Notes under the pieces: generated by a model
Told to the model about the DNA's origin: nothing
The model's input: the letters and a program-made list of their open reading frames with translations, nothing else
Databases searched by the model: none
Source: a virus
Strand: one strand, 5' to 3'
Length of the DNA: 26,068 nucleotides
Virus record (IMG/VR): IMGVR_UViG_3300044846_003384
Span: 1 to 26,068 of that record
Position numbers and translations under genes: made by a program
Shown here: piece by piece, positions 6,819 to 14,093 of the stretch
How positions within the stretch are numbered: position 1 is the first letter of the stretch
How the letters are laid out: every line of letters begins with the position of its first letter

Positions 6819-7853
6819 ATGCCATTACCAAAGAAAATAATAAAAGATATTCCTTTAACAACACCTAAAACATTATTCCCACGAAGAGAGGAGTTGTTGA
6901 ATAAAATCAATAAAGATGGTACATATTTACCAAAATCTTTATTACACGCCGATTTGGATGGAGGGATGTTAAACTTTGTGAAAGAGTCATTAAAAACAAC
7001 TGTTGTCGGTAAAACAATCCCAATGATCGATATTTTAGTGACCACTCAAAATTGGTCTCAGTTTGTTGAAACTTGGGATATCCAAAATTTAGATAAAAAT
7101 GTGGAACCACCATTTATTACTGTAGTTAGAATACCCGAAGTTAAATTCGGAACAAATCCATCAACAATATATAACATACCAAATAGAAGACAATATTTTT
7201 ATGCTCAAGTTCCAACTTGGGATGGTCAAAGACATGGGTTGGATATATATAAAATACCTCAGCCAGTTCCCGTAGATATTTCTTTTCAAGTTAAAATAGT
7301 TTGTAATAGAATGAGGGAATTAAACGCATTTAATAAAAATGTTATCGAGACATTTGCATCAAGACAAGCTTATACCGAAATTAAAGGACACTACATTCCA
7401 ATCATTATGAATAATATTAGTGATGAATCTGTCATGGAAGTTGAGAAACGAAAATATTATATACAAAATTATGAATTCACAATGTTAGGGTTTTTAATCG
7501 ATGAAGATGAGTTTGAAGTTTCCCCTGCGGTTTCAAGAGTTTTACAAGTATTAGAAGTTGATCTTAATAAATCAAAAAAACAAAAGAAATCATTCGAGGT
7601 TGAATCGACAGGATTTGATGCTTTATTTATTGTCGGAAACAATACGTTAAGCCAACTTTTTGATTATACAACAGATCTATCAATATTGGGTACTAACAAT
7701 ATAACATCATATGATGTTTACATTAATGATGATTATTATGGAACAGATTTAAATCTTATCCAGTTAAACACTAATGATGTTTTGAAATTTGAAATCGTTA
7801 AAGTAGATGATACTAAAGATAGTGTAATTTATATTAAAGATTCATTGGTTTAG
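6819..7853 (+). CDS. Probable tail terminator/completion protein (gp15-like)
   Basis: This 344-residue protein follows the gp14-like gene with a 2-base gap and has no promoter element of its own. Residues about 35-215 read like a tail-end connector: an N-terminal LPKSLLHADLDGGML, a segment of paired strands (FYAQVPTWDGQ, then PVPVDISFQVKIVCNRM), then a long helix R-E-L-N-A-F-N-K-N-V-I-E-T-F. T4-type gp15 proteins have this order of strands followed by the 'L-N-x-F' helix. The C-terminal 90 residues (about 255-344) look like an added small beta domain, since T4 gp15 is about 272 residues. A gp3-type completion protein is the main alternative. The last 4 bases overlap the convergent RHH gene. 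Confidence 0.5.
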   Translation: MPLPKKIIKDIPLTTPKTLFPRREELLNKINKDGTYLPKSLLHADLDGGMLNFVKESLKTTVVGKTIPMIDILVTTQNWSQFVETWDIQNLDKNVEPPFITVVRIPEVKFGTNPSTIYNIPNRRQYFYAQVPTWDGQRHGLDIYKIPQPVPVDISFQVKIVCNRMRELNAFNKNVIETFASRQAYTEIKGHYIPIIMNNISDESVMEVEKRKYYIQNYEFTMLGFLIDEDEFEVSPAVSRVLQVLEVDLNKSKKQKKSFEVESTGFDALFIVGNNTLSQLFDYTTDLSILGTNNITSYDVYINDDYYGTDLNLIQLNTNDVLKFEIVKVDDTKDSVIYIKDSLV

Positions 7854-8014
7854 TGTTCACCGTAGATATCTTTATTCTCTTTACATTTATCAATAATTAA
7901 TTTCTCTAAAAACCTATACATTTTAATTCCACGTTTATCACAATAGGTTTTTAAGATATCATGAACTTCTTTTGATATTTTCAAATTCTTTATTTCTTTA
8001 TCCTTATTTTCCAT
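7850..8014 (-). CDS. Small ribbon-helix-helix DNA-binding protein
   Basis: This 54-residue protein has a short lysine-rich N-terminus, a strand NLKISKEV, helix HDILKTYCDKRG, turn, then helix KMYRFLEKLIIDKC. That strand-helix-helix order matches Arc/MetJ/CopG-type regulators, which dimerise to put the paired strand in the DNA major groove. It is encoded against the tail genes on both sides, and its stop codon overlaps the stop of the gp15-like gene. Its 5' region holds TATTTAT (35 bases upstream) and two nested inverted repeats that could be an autoregulatory operator. It is likely a transcription regulator made by the phage. Its target is unknown. Confidence 0.65.
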   Translation of the reverse strand: MENKDKEIKNLKISKEVHDILKTYCDKRGIKMYRFLEKLIIDKCKENKDIYGEH

Positions 8015-8043
8015 GGTAGAAAAAAGGCAGAATTTATTCTACC
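8015..8043 (-). promoter_or_regulatory. Inverted repeats upstream of RHH gene (candidate operator)
   Basis: GGTAGAA (8015-8021) and TTCTACC (8037-8043) form an inverted repeat directly before the RHH start. Nested in it is the palindrome AGAATTTATTCT (8029-8040). Either could be an autoregulatory operator or an mRNA hairpin. Confidence 0.45.
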
Positions 8044-8049
8044 TAAATT

Positions 8050-8056
8050 ATAAATA
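8050..8056 (-). promoter_or_regulatory. TATTTAT element, RHH gene
   Basis: TATTTAT lies 35 bases before the RHH start, just upstream of the inverted repeats, as expected for an operator downstream of a promoter. Confidence 0.45.
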
Positions 8057-8093
8057 GTTATTATAAAGTAAAGTACTTTGATATTTTTACTAA

Positions 8094-8100
8094 TATTTAT
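8094..8100 (+). promoter_or_regulatory. TATTTAT element, sheath gene
   Basis: TATTTAT followed by a 42-base, almost pure A/T leader before the sheath ATG. A perfect palindrome AAAGTACTTT sits just upstream at 8070-8079. Confidence 0.5.
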
Positions 8101-8142
8101 CAAAAAGAAATAAAAATAAAATAAATAAAAACAAAAAGAATA

Positions 8143-11100
8143 ATGGCTACAAACAGTAAAGTATTCGTTTCACCAGGGGTTTACACCTCTGAAGTTGATT
8201 TGAGTTTTGTGGCTCAGAGTGTCGGTGTTACTACGTTAGGTATCGTAGGAGAAACATTAAAAGGTCCGGCCTTTGAACCCATATTCATCACGAATTTTGA
8301 TGAGTTTTCCACTTTTTTTGGTGGGACTTCCCCTGAAAAATTTGTTAACACTCAAATACCTAAATACGAGGCGGCGTATATCGCAAAATCTTACTTACAA
8401 CAATCTAACCAATTGTTTGTAACAAGAGTTTTGGGATTATCAGGTTATGATGCAGGACCATCTTGGTCTTTCACAACTAAAGCAAATGTTGATAAAGAAA
8501 CCGTAGGGTTTTTCTGTGAATCAGGAATTACGGTTGATTGTGAATTTCAGTGTGTTGATTATAAAACAATTAACTATACTATCGACTTCTCAGGATGTAA
8601 CAATTCTACAACATCAATAACTTACACAGATTTATCTGGATGTCCTGATGAATTATTGGATAAACTATATCTACCTTATGAAAATTTTGATGGTAGTGTA
8701 TCATCACTTGACGCTGATATTAAAGATCAAATCTTTACAATTTTAAACACACCATCAGCGGCAACTACTAATATTAATTATTATGGTACAATTCCTACAT
8801 CAGAATATGATATGTTATCTACAGTTTTCACAAATGAAAACAATGTGTTTAATGTTGAAGATGTAAGTTCTGAATTGGCTGATTATACATCACCGTTAAA
8901 TGACGCTTGGTATTACGCATTATTTGACAATGTTGGTAGTGGAGTTTATTCAGGGTATTCAATGTTCTCATTTGTATATGACTTACAATTAATACCTGTA
9001 GTTACAACTACAACTGCCGCTCCAACTACAACTACAACAACTACAGATCCTTGTGTTACACCTCTACCAACAACTACAACAACTACAACAACTGCGAAAC
9101 CAGTTAATTGTTACACAGGTAGTTTAATGGGAACAATTTATGTTTATTCAGGTACTGCATATCTTAATTATGATGATTTAGTTATCGCAACTATGAGATC
9201 AAGAGGTTTGGCTACTTATGGTAGTGATAATGGAGCTGCATACGAAGTAACAGGTCTTACAGATGTTAACATAGTTTGTACTAATGGTTATTCAGCCGTT
9301 ACTAAAAACCCATTTGCAACATTTGGAATGAATATTACTAAAAATGATGGTGAAACATTATTCTTTGAAACTTCGTTCTCAAATTCTGACAGTAAATACC
9401 TTACTAAAGTATTTGGTCAATCTAACTTTGGTAAAGATAGAAATTCAGTTCCACTATTTGTTGAGGAAAATTATCCAAACTTATTAGTGTGGGCTTATCG
9501 TAAAGGTTATATTCGTGGACTAAGTTGTGATTTAATTTCATTACCTGAAGCAAGACAAGGGGTTGATCCTACATCAATTGCTTGGTACTTAGAAAAATAT
9601 CAGTCACCTGAATCTCCTTGGGTTGTATCTGAATTGAGAGGTTCTAAAGTTTATAGATTATTCAAGTTCACAACAATTGCGGATGGAGACGCTGCGAATA
9701 CTGAAGTTAAAATTTCAATCGCAAACATTTCATTTAATAATGGAACATTTGATGTGTTAGTTAGAGATTTCTTCGATACTGATAACAATCCAATTGTTAT
9801 TGAAAAATTCACTAACTGTAATATGAATCCTAATGATAATGGATATATAGCTAAAAAAATCGGAACGTCTGATGGTGAATATCAACTAAACTCTAAATAT
9901 GTTATGGTTGAAGTTAACGAAAACGCACCAATAGATGCATTGGCTTGTGGTTTTGAAGGATTTAAAATGAGAGAATACGCTGGGGCTCGTTCACCATTCC
10001 CGATTATTAAATCTAAATACGATTTCCCTGGTGAAGTTGTATTTGACCCACCATTTGGTTTATCATCAGGAGCTAATGATGCTACAATATCTTCAGGTGA
10101 TAATGTTAGAAGAACTTATTTAGGTATTTCAGATACGGTAGGTATTGATCCTTCTTTCTACTACTATAAAGGTAAACAATTACCAACTAGTATTTGTGAT
10201 TCAGTATCGGCACCTGAATGGTCTTACAAAACAAAAGGATTCCACATGGATATAAATGCTTCGGCAATTACAATTCCTAACACATTTGTTACAAGTGGTA
10301 CTCCTGAGTTTGTTTGTGGATCGGCAGAATTTACATCAGACCCTGATAACGAACAAAACCCATACTACAGATTATTCGCAAGAAAATTCTCTTTCTTAGT
10401 ACAAGGTGGATTTGACGGATGGGATATTTACAGAGAATACAGAACTAATGGTGACAGATACCAATTAGGTAGAACAGGATATTTAAAAGGTGCATGTCCT
10501 TCTATAAAATACCCGACAGCTACAGGATGGGGAGCGTTTAAACAAATAACAGTTGGTGATGGTACTCAAAATTACGCTAACACCGATTATTACGCTTATC
10601 TATTGGGTATTGGAACATTCTCAAATCCTGAAGCGGTTAATATTAATGTATTTGTAACACCTGGTATTGATTATGTAAACAACTCTGATTTAGTTGGTTC
10701 GGCAATCGAAATGATTGAATTTGAAAGAGCGGATTCAGTTTATATCACAACAACACCTGACTACAACATGTTTGTTCCGTCTCTTGGTGATGCGACTGAT
10801 TTAATCTTCCCTCAAGAAGCTGTTGATAATCTTGAAACAGCAGGAATTGATTCTAACTATACTGCAACTTACTACCCTTGGATTTTGGTTAGAGATACAG
10901 TTAATAATACACAAATTTATTTACCACCAACAGGTGAGGTAACTAAAAACTTGGCATTAACTGATAACATAGCGTTCCCTTGGTTCGCGGCAGCAGGTTA
11001 CACAAGAGGTATCGTTAGTTCAGTTAAAGCACGTAAGAAGTTGACTCAAGAAGATAGAGATACTCTTTATAAAGGAAGAATCAACCCAATTGCAACTTTC

Positions 11101-11472
11101 TCTGATGTTGGTACGGTAATTTGGGGTAATAAAACTCTTCAAATTAAAGAATCTGCACTTGACAGAATTAACGTGAGAAGATTGTTGTTACAAGCTCGTA
11201 AGTTGATTTCAGCAGTTTCTGTAAGATTGTTGTTCGAACAAAATGATCAGAAAGTAAGACAAGATTTCTTAAACGCTGTTAATCCTATCTTGGACGGAAT
11301 TAGAAGAGATAGAGGTCTTTATGACTTCCGAGTAACAGTTTCTTCAGACGCGGCTGATTTAGATAGAAACCAAATGACAGGTAAAATCTACATCAAACCA
11401 ACTAAGTCACTTGAATTCATTGACATTACATTCTACATCACTCCAACAGGAGCGTCGTTTGAGGATGTTTAA
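8143..11472 (+). CDS. gp18: Contractile tail sheath protein with large insertions
   Basis: This protein forms the contractile sheath around the tail tube. The N-terminus has the sheath signature SPGVYTSEVD, then GIVGETLKGPAFEPI and a helix AAYIAKSYLQQSNQLFVTRV. The C-terminal 170 residues carry the interlocking domain: GRINPIATF, G-T-V-I-W-G, RRLLLQARKLI, then the final strands IYIKPTKSLEFIDITFYITP. At 1109 residues it is far longer than T4 gp18 (659). The excess sits in the middle. It includes a Cys-bearing segment (five Cys starting at C125), a Thr/Pro low-complexity linker (residues about 288-320) and a further beta-rich block. These probably form domains on the outside of the sheath. A long A-rich leader (42 bases after TATTTAT) and a strong terminator make it its own transcription unit. 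Confidence 0.93.
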   Translation: MATNSKVFVSPGVYTSEVDLSFVAQSVGVTTLGIVGETLKGPAFEPIFITNFDEFSTFFGGTSPEKFVNTQIPKYEAAYIAKSYLQQSNQLFVTRVLGLSGYDAGPSWSFTTKANVDKETVGFFCESGITVDCEFQCVDYKTINYTIDFSGCNNSTTSITYTDLSGCPDELLDKLYLPYENFDGSVSSLDADIKDQIFTILNTPSAATTNINYYGTIPTSEYDMLSTVFTNENNVFNVEDVSSELADYTSPLNDAWYYALFDNVGSGVYSGYSMFSFVYDLQLIPVVTTTTAAPTTTTTTTDPCVTPLPTTTTTTTTAKPVNCYTGSLMGTIYVYSGTAYLNYDDLVIATMRSRGLATYGSDNGAAYEVTGLTDVNIVCTNGYSAVTKNPFATFGMNITKNDGETLFFETSFSNSDSKYLTKVFGQSNFGKDRNSVPLFVEENYPNLLVWAYRKGYIRGLSCDLISLPEARQGVDPTSIAWYLEKYQSPESPWVVSELRGSKVYRLFKFTTIADGDAANTEVKISIANISFNNGTFDVLVRDFFDTDNNPIVIEKFTNCNMNPNDNGYIAKKIGTSDGEYQLNSKYVMVEVNENAPIDALACGFEGFKMREYAGARSPFPIIKSKYDFPGEVVFDPPFGLSSGANDATISSGDNVRRTYLGISDTVGIDPSFYYYKGKQLPTSICDSVSAPEWSYKTKGFHMDINASAITIPNTFVTSGTPEFVCGSAEFTSDPDNEQNPYYRLFARKFSFLVQGGFDGWDIYREYRTNGDRYQLGRTGYLKGACPSIKYPTATGWGAFKQITVGDGTQNYANTDYYAYLLGIGTFSNPEAVNINVFVTPGIDYVNNSDLVGSAIEMIEFERADSVYITTTPDYNMFVPSLGDATDLIFPQEAVDNLETAGIDSNYTATYYPWILVRDTVNNTQIYLPPTGEVTKNLALTDNIAFPWFAAAGYTRGIVSSVKARKKLTQEDRDTLYKGRINPIATFSDVGTVIWGNKTLQIKESALDRINVRRLLLQARKLISAVSVRLLFEQNDQKVRQDFLNAVNPILDGIRRDRGLYDFRVTVSSDAADLDRNQMTGKIYIKPTKSLEFIDITFYITPTGASFEDV
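9004..9102 (+). repeat. ACA/ACT threonine-codon tract in sheath gene
   Basis: A run of alternating ACA and ACT codons, broken by GCC GCT CCA and by a short Cys-containing segment, encodes two Thr clusters with Pro caps. The low-complexity DNA could expand or contract by slippage in 3-base units without shifting the frame. The protein segment looks like a flexible linker between surface domains. Confidence 0.8.
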
Positions 11473-11491
11473 TGATAAATTTTAAACAAAG

Positions 11492-11518
11492 AAGGGGGAG
11501 TTAATCCCCCTTTTTTTT
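11492..11518 (+). terminator. Intrinsic terminator after sheath gene
   Basis: AAGGGGG, a 7-base loop, CCCCCTT and a run of eight T. It is a strong hairpin 20 bases after the sheath stop codon. Confidence 0.92.
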
Positions 11519-11526
11519 ATTTCACA

Positions 11527-11569
11527 ATATTTATTAATATGAAATTTATATTAACCGAATCACAACTTG
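11527..11569 (+). repeat. Promoter-plus-leader cassette, copy 2
   Basis: Second copy of the cassette at complement 2904-2946. It covers the TATTTAT element, the start codon and the first ten leader codons. Similarity fades after the leader. Confidence 0.75.
11528..11534 (+). promoter_or_regulatory. TATTTAT element, HAD gene
   Basis: TATTTAT then TAAT then ATG, 4-base spacing, matching the nuclease gene at 2934 base for base across this stretch. Confidence 0.5.
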
Positions 11570-12504
11570 TTTATATTAGAGAAAACAATCAGAAAAAAAA
11601 TCTTAGATTATACGGATTTGATTGGGATGATAATATATTACAAATGCCAACAAAAATATATTTGAAGTCGGATCTTGGAGATGTTGTTGGCATGTCAACT
11701 GAGGATTTTGCGGAATTCAGACACCTAATAGGTAAAGAACCTTTTGATTATGAAGGGGAAACAATTGTAGGTTATGATGAAAATCCATATAGAGACTTCA
11801 CACATTCTGAAACATTTTTAGAAGATACTGCCGAAGCGATAGAAAAGAATAAAAAATCCCCAAGTTTTAATAAGTTCAAGGAAAATTTAATATACGCCAA
11901 CCCTTTTTCTATTATAACAGCTAGAGGTCATAGTCCTAGTGTAATTAAAAAAGGAGTTAAAATGTTTATCAAATTGGTTATGGAACCTGATGAAATAAGA
12001 ACGATGGTTAAAAATATCAAAGACACGTTAAAACATGAGGAAACTTTTTCGGATAGATTTTTAAATCAATTAGACGAACTTTCAGTTGGACAAACAATTG
12101 ACCTTTATCTTGATGAGAGAGGTGATTATTATCCTGTGTCTTCAAAAGAGTTCGGAGAAAAGTTTGGTTTAGAAACAAGTGGTGGGGCATCAAATCCTGA
12201 ACACGCTAAAAAAGTTGCCCTACTTGATTTCATCACAAAATATGATGATTTAATTAAAAGTGGTAAATACGTAAATACCTCTTTAGGGTTTTCAGATGAT
12301 GATCCAAAAAATATTAAAGCAATGGTTGAATTTGTTAATAATGAATTATCAAGAATGTATCCAGAAGTTAAATTTATTATATATGATACTTCAGAAGGAG
12401 GATATTCAAAAATTCATATAGAAGCTAATAAAGAAAATGATAATGATGATTATATGCTAGAATCTTTAATTAAAAGAAGATTATTGAAAATAAAATCAAA
12501 GTAA
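11539..12504 (+). CDS. Leader-tagged HAD-superfamily phosphatase
   Basis: This 321-residue protein has HAD motifs in order: motif I GFDWDDN (nucleophile D28, acid/base D30), motif II S-I-I-T127-A-R-G, a basic motif III candidate (K224/K225) and motif IV GFSDDDPKN (D253/D254). About 90 residues lie between motifs I and II, and a cap-like segment of about 95 between II and III. Substrate cannot be read: nucleotides or DNA/RNA ends are plausible because T4 PseT has a HAD phosphatase domain. The N-terminus MKFILTESQLVYIRE repeats the leader of the nuclease at 2934. L-T-E (5-7) and I-R-E (13-15) could be prohead-protease sites. It sits alone between sheath and tube, four bases after TATTTAT. Confidence 0.75.
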   Translation: MKFILTESQLVYIRENNQKKNLRLYGFDWDDNILQMPTKIYLKSDLGDVVGMSTEDFAEFRHLIGKEPFDYEGETIVGYDENPYRDFTHSETFLEDTAEAIEKNKKSPSFNKFKENLIYANPFSIITARGHSPSVIKKGVKMFIKLVMEPDEIRTMVKNIKDTLKHEETFSDRFLNQLDELSVGQTIDLYLDERGDYYPVSSKEFGEKFGLETSGGASNPEHAKKVALLDFITKYDDLIKSGKYVNTSLGFSDDDPKNIKAMVEFVNNELSRMYPEVKFIIYDTSEGGYSKIHIEANKENDNDDYMLESLIKRRLLKIKSK

Positions 12505-12527
12505 ATAGAAAAAAAAATATATACATA

Positions 12528-12534
12528 TATTTAT
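12528..12534 (+). promoter_or_regulatory. TATTTAT element, tube gene
   Basis: TATTTAT lies 33 bases before the tube ATG, followed by an A-rich leader without a Shine-Dalgarno sequence. Confidence 0.5.
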
Positions 12535-12567
12535 AATAAAAAATAAACTTTAAAAAAATTAGAAAAC

Positions 12568-13056
12568 ATGGCGGATTTATTAATGAAAATGCCAATACCT
12601 TACGAACCTAAAAGACAAAATAGGTTTATAATGAGATTTCCATCTACGTTGGGTATCAATGAATGGTTTGTTGAAACATCGTCGAGACCACATATAACAA
12701 TCGGTACTACTGAGATTCAATTCTTAAATACTTCAACGTATGTTGCAGGTCGATTTACTTGGGGTACAATTAATGTTAAGTTCCGTGACCCTATTGGACC
12801 GTCAGCTTCTCAGGCATTAATGGAGTGGGTTCGTCTATGTGCTGAATCTGTAACAGGACGTATGGGTTATGCCGCTGGTTATAAGAAAAATGTTGATTTG
12901 GAAATGTTAGACCCAACAGGTGTTGTTGTTGAGAAATGGATATTAGAAGGCGCTTGGTTAAGTGATGTGAACTTTGATAGTTTAGCTTATAACTCAGACG
13001 CGATAGCTTCAATTACAGCGACACTTAGACCAGATCGTTGTATATTGGTTTACTAA
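12568..13056 (+). CDS. gp19: Tail tube protein
   Basis: This 162-residue protein is almost exactly the length of T4 gp19 (163). It polymerises into the inner tube through which DNA passes. Residues include YEPKRQNRFIMRFP at the start (the usual P-x(3)-N-R-F opening of T4 tube proteins), IGTTEIQFLNTSTYVAGR, a W-G-T-I-N-V-K-F strand with R-D-P-I-G, a helix A-L-M-E-W-V-R, and WILEGAWLSDVNFDSL near the end. It has its own TATTTAT element 33 bases upstream, an A-rich leader and a strong terminator behind it, as expected for an abundant product needing its own dosage. Confidence 0.9.
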   Translation: MADLLMKMPIPYEPKRQNRFIMRFPSTLGINEWFVETSSRPHITIGTTEIQFLNTSTYVAGRFTWGTINVKFRDPIGPSASQALMEWVRLCAESVTGRMGYAAGYKKNVDLEMLDPTGVVVEKWILEGAWLSDVNFDSLAYNSDAIASITATLRPDRCILVY

Positions 13057-13080
13057 TAATATTATTTACAAGGAAATATT

Positions 13081-13124
13081 AATCCATATATTTATCTTAA
13101 TGGTAAATGTATGGATTTTTTTTT
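13081..13124 (+). terminator. Intrinsic terminator after tube gene
   Basis: Arms at 13081-13094 and 13104-13117 pair over 14 positions with one mismatch, around a 9-base loop, and run into nine T. The left arm contains TATTTAT (13089-13095). Confidence 0.88.
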
Positions 13125-13170
13125 GTCCATATAATGACTATATATCAAACAAATATAATTAAAAATTATT

Positions 13171-13929
13171 ATGGAACAAAATTTAATAGATGCTGGTCAA
13201 CAAAATTTTACATTACCTCATGATGTGGTAACTTTACCTAGCAAAGGAGTTTTTTATAAAAATAAAAAAAGTTCAGTTAAAGTTGGTTATCTAAATGCTA
13301 GTGATGAAAATATTTTAGTAAGTGGTAGTCAGTTAGGTAGAGAAAACATTATCATGACTTTATTACGTAATAAAGTTTATGAACCTGATTTAAAACCTGA
13401 AGAGTTGGTTGAAGGTGATATTGAAGCTATTCTATTATTCCTTAGAAACACATCATTTGGTCCCGAATATTCAGTTAATTTAATTGATCCTAAAACTGAT
13501 AAAATATTTAATCACATTGAAATAATTGATGAGATGATGTATAAAAAAGTTGATTCTCAACCTGATAGTGATGGTTTATTTAGTGCTAAATTACCTAGAA
13601 CGGGGGTGACGGTTAAACTTAAACCATTAACTATGGGTGATACTATGGAATTAGATAGAATGGAGAGTCAATATCCCGCAGGATTGGTAATACCAAAAAT
13701 TACGTGGAGACTTAATAAAATGATACAATCAATTGATGGTAATTCTGATAGAGGTGTAATATCCCAATTTGTAGAAACAATGCCAATTTTAGACTCAAAA
13801 TTTGTTAGAGAGTTTATTAAAAAAAATAATCCAGGTTTAGAATTAACAAGATATGCAATAGCCCCGTCAGGAGAAAGAGTTACATTTGATGTGACTTTTG
13901 GGGTTGAATTTTTTCGCCCTTTCTTCTGA
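13171..13929 (+). CDS. Baseplate/tail assembly protein, T4 gp26-like
   Basis: This 252-residue protein has the pattern of T4 gp26-type baseplate proteins: LPSKGVFY near residue 23, a E-N-I-L segment, G-D-I-E-A-I-L-L-F-L-R and F-G-P-E-Y (about residues 90-110), then a C-terminal strand pair ending V-T-F-G-V-E-F-F-R-P-F-F. In T4-like phages this gene is followed by a small helical partner, and here that partner lies in the +1 frame and appears to be joined by ribosomal frameshifting near the end. The protein is thought to act in hub or wedge assembly rather than as an enzyme. The start has an A-rich upstream. A TATTTAT lies 75 bases before it, inside the terminator hairpin of the tube gene. Confidence 0.65.
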   Translation: MEQNLIDAGQQNFTLPHDVVTLPSKGVFYKNKKSSVKVGYLNASDENILVSGSQLGRENIIMTLLRNKVYEPDLKPEELVEGDIEAILLFLRNTSFGPEYSVNLIDPKTDKIFNHIEIIDEMMYKKVDSQPDSDGLFSAKLPRTGVTVKLKPLTMGDTMELDRMESQYPAGLVIPKITWRLNKMIQSIDGNSDRGVISQFVETMPILDSKFVREFIKKNNPGLELTRYAIAPSGERVTFDVTFGVEFFRPFF

Positions 13930-14071
13930 GTATGGTAAATATTTAATTGATGAATACTATGTGTTGGCTAAAATACTTAGAATGAGCTATAGTGATTTTA
14001 TGGTTATACCGACATATAAAAGAAAATATTTAATAAATAGAATTATAAAAGACAATACCCCGGAAAAATAA
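13895..14071 (+). CDS. +1-frame extension of the gp26-like protein (probable frameshift product)
   Basis: This frame is open from just after a TGA at 13892-13894 to a TAA at 14069-14071. It overlaps the end of the gp26-like gene and has no ATG until 13982, which would leave only 29 codons. Translated from the shift point it gives about 51 residues: SSEYGKYLIDEYYVLAKIL, then MSYSDFMVIPTYKRKYLI and NRIIKD. The 'YxD-x-x-x-I-P-x-x-x-R-K-Y-L' pattern resembles the small helical protein that follows gp26 in other T4-like phages (my recollection of gp51-type or chaperone sequences). The fused product would be 299 residues. TTG starts at 13898 or 13904 are possible alternatives. The stop codon lies inside the terminator hairpin, so the gene ends right there. 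Confidence 0.65.
   Translation, partial: LLGLNFFALSSEYGKYLIDEYYVLAKILRMSYSDFMVIPTYKRKYLINRIIKDNTPEK
13909..13916 (+). other. Candidate +1 ribosomal frameshift site TTT TTT CGC
   Basis: In frame the ribosome reads GAA TTT TTT CGC. If tRNA-Phe in the P site slips from TTT (13912-13914) to TTC (13913-13915), reading resumes at GCC and enters the downstream frame. The sequence is close to the +1 site UCC UUU CGU that produces influenza PA-X. A -2 slip would reach the same frame. Confidence 0.55.
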
Positions 14072-14085
14072 AATTCCGGGGTTTT
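14057..14085 (+). terminator. Intrinsic terminator after gp26-like gene
   Basis: ACCCCGGAA and TTCCGGGGT pair perfectly around an A-rich 8-base loop, followed by a short T run. The stop codon of the frameshift extension falls inside the loop. Confidence 0.88.
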
Positions 14086-14086
14086 A

Positions 14087-14093
14087 TATTTAT
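14087..14093 (+). promoter_or_regulatory. TATTTAT element, tape measure gene
   Basis: TATTTAT directly follows the terminator and lies 14 bases before the tape measure ATG. It overlaps a TATAAATA (14091-14098), the T4 late consensus. Confidence 0.5.

Noticed and set aside
6803-7113. Two leftward open frames opposite the gp15-like gene
   Set aside because: They are antisense shadows of a well-supported coding gene, with no recognisable protein features or start signals.
9004-9102. ACA/ACT tract as a CRISPR-like or regulatory repeat array
   Set aside because: There are no spacers or unit structure. It is in frame and encodes a Thr/Pro linker.
12791-13012. Leftward open frame opposite the tube gene
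   Set aside because: It lies wholly inside the tail tube gene, which matches its family over the full length.
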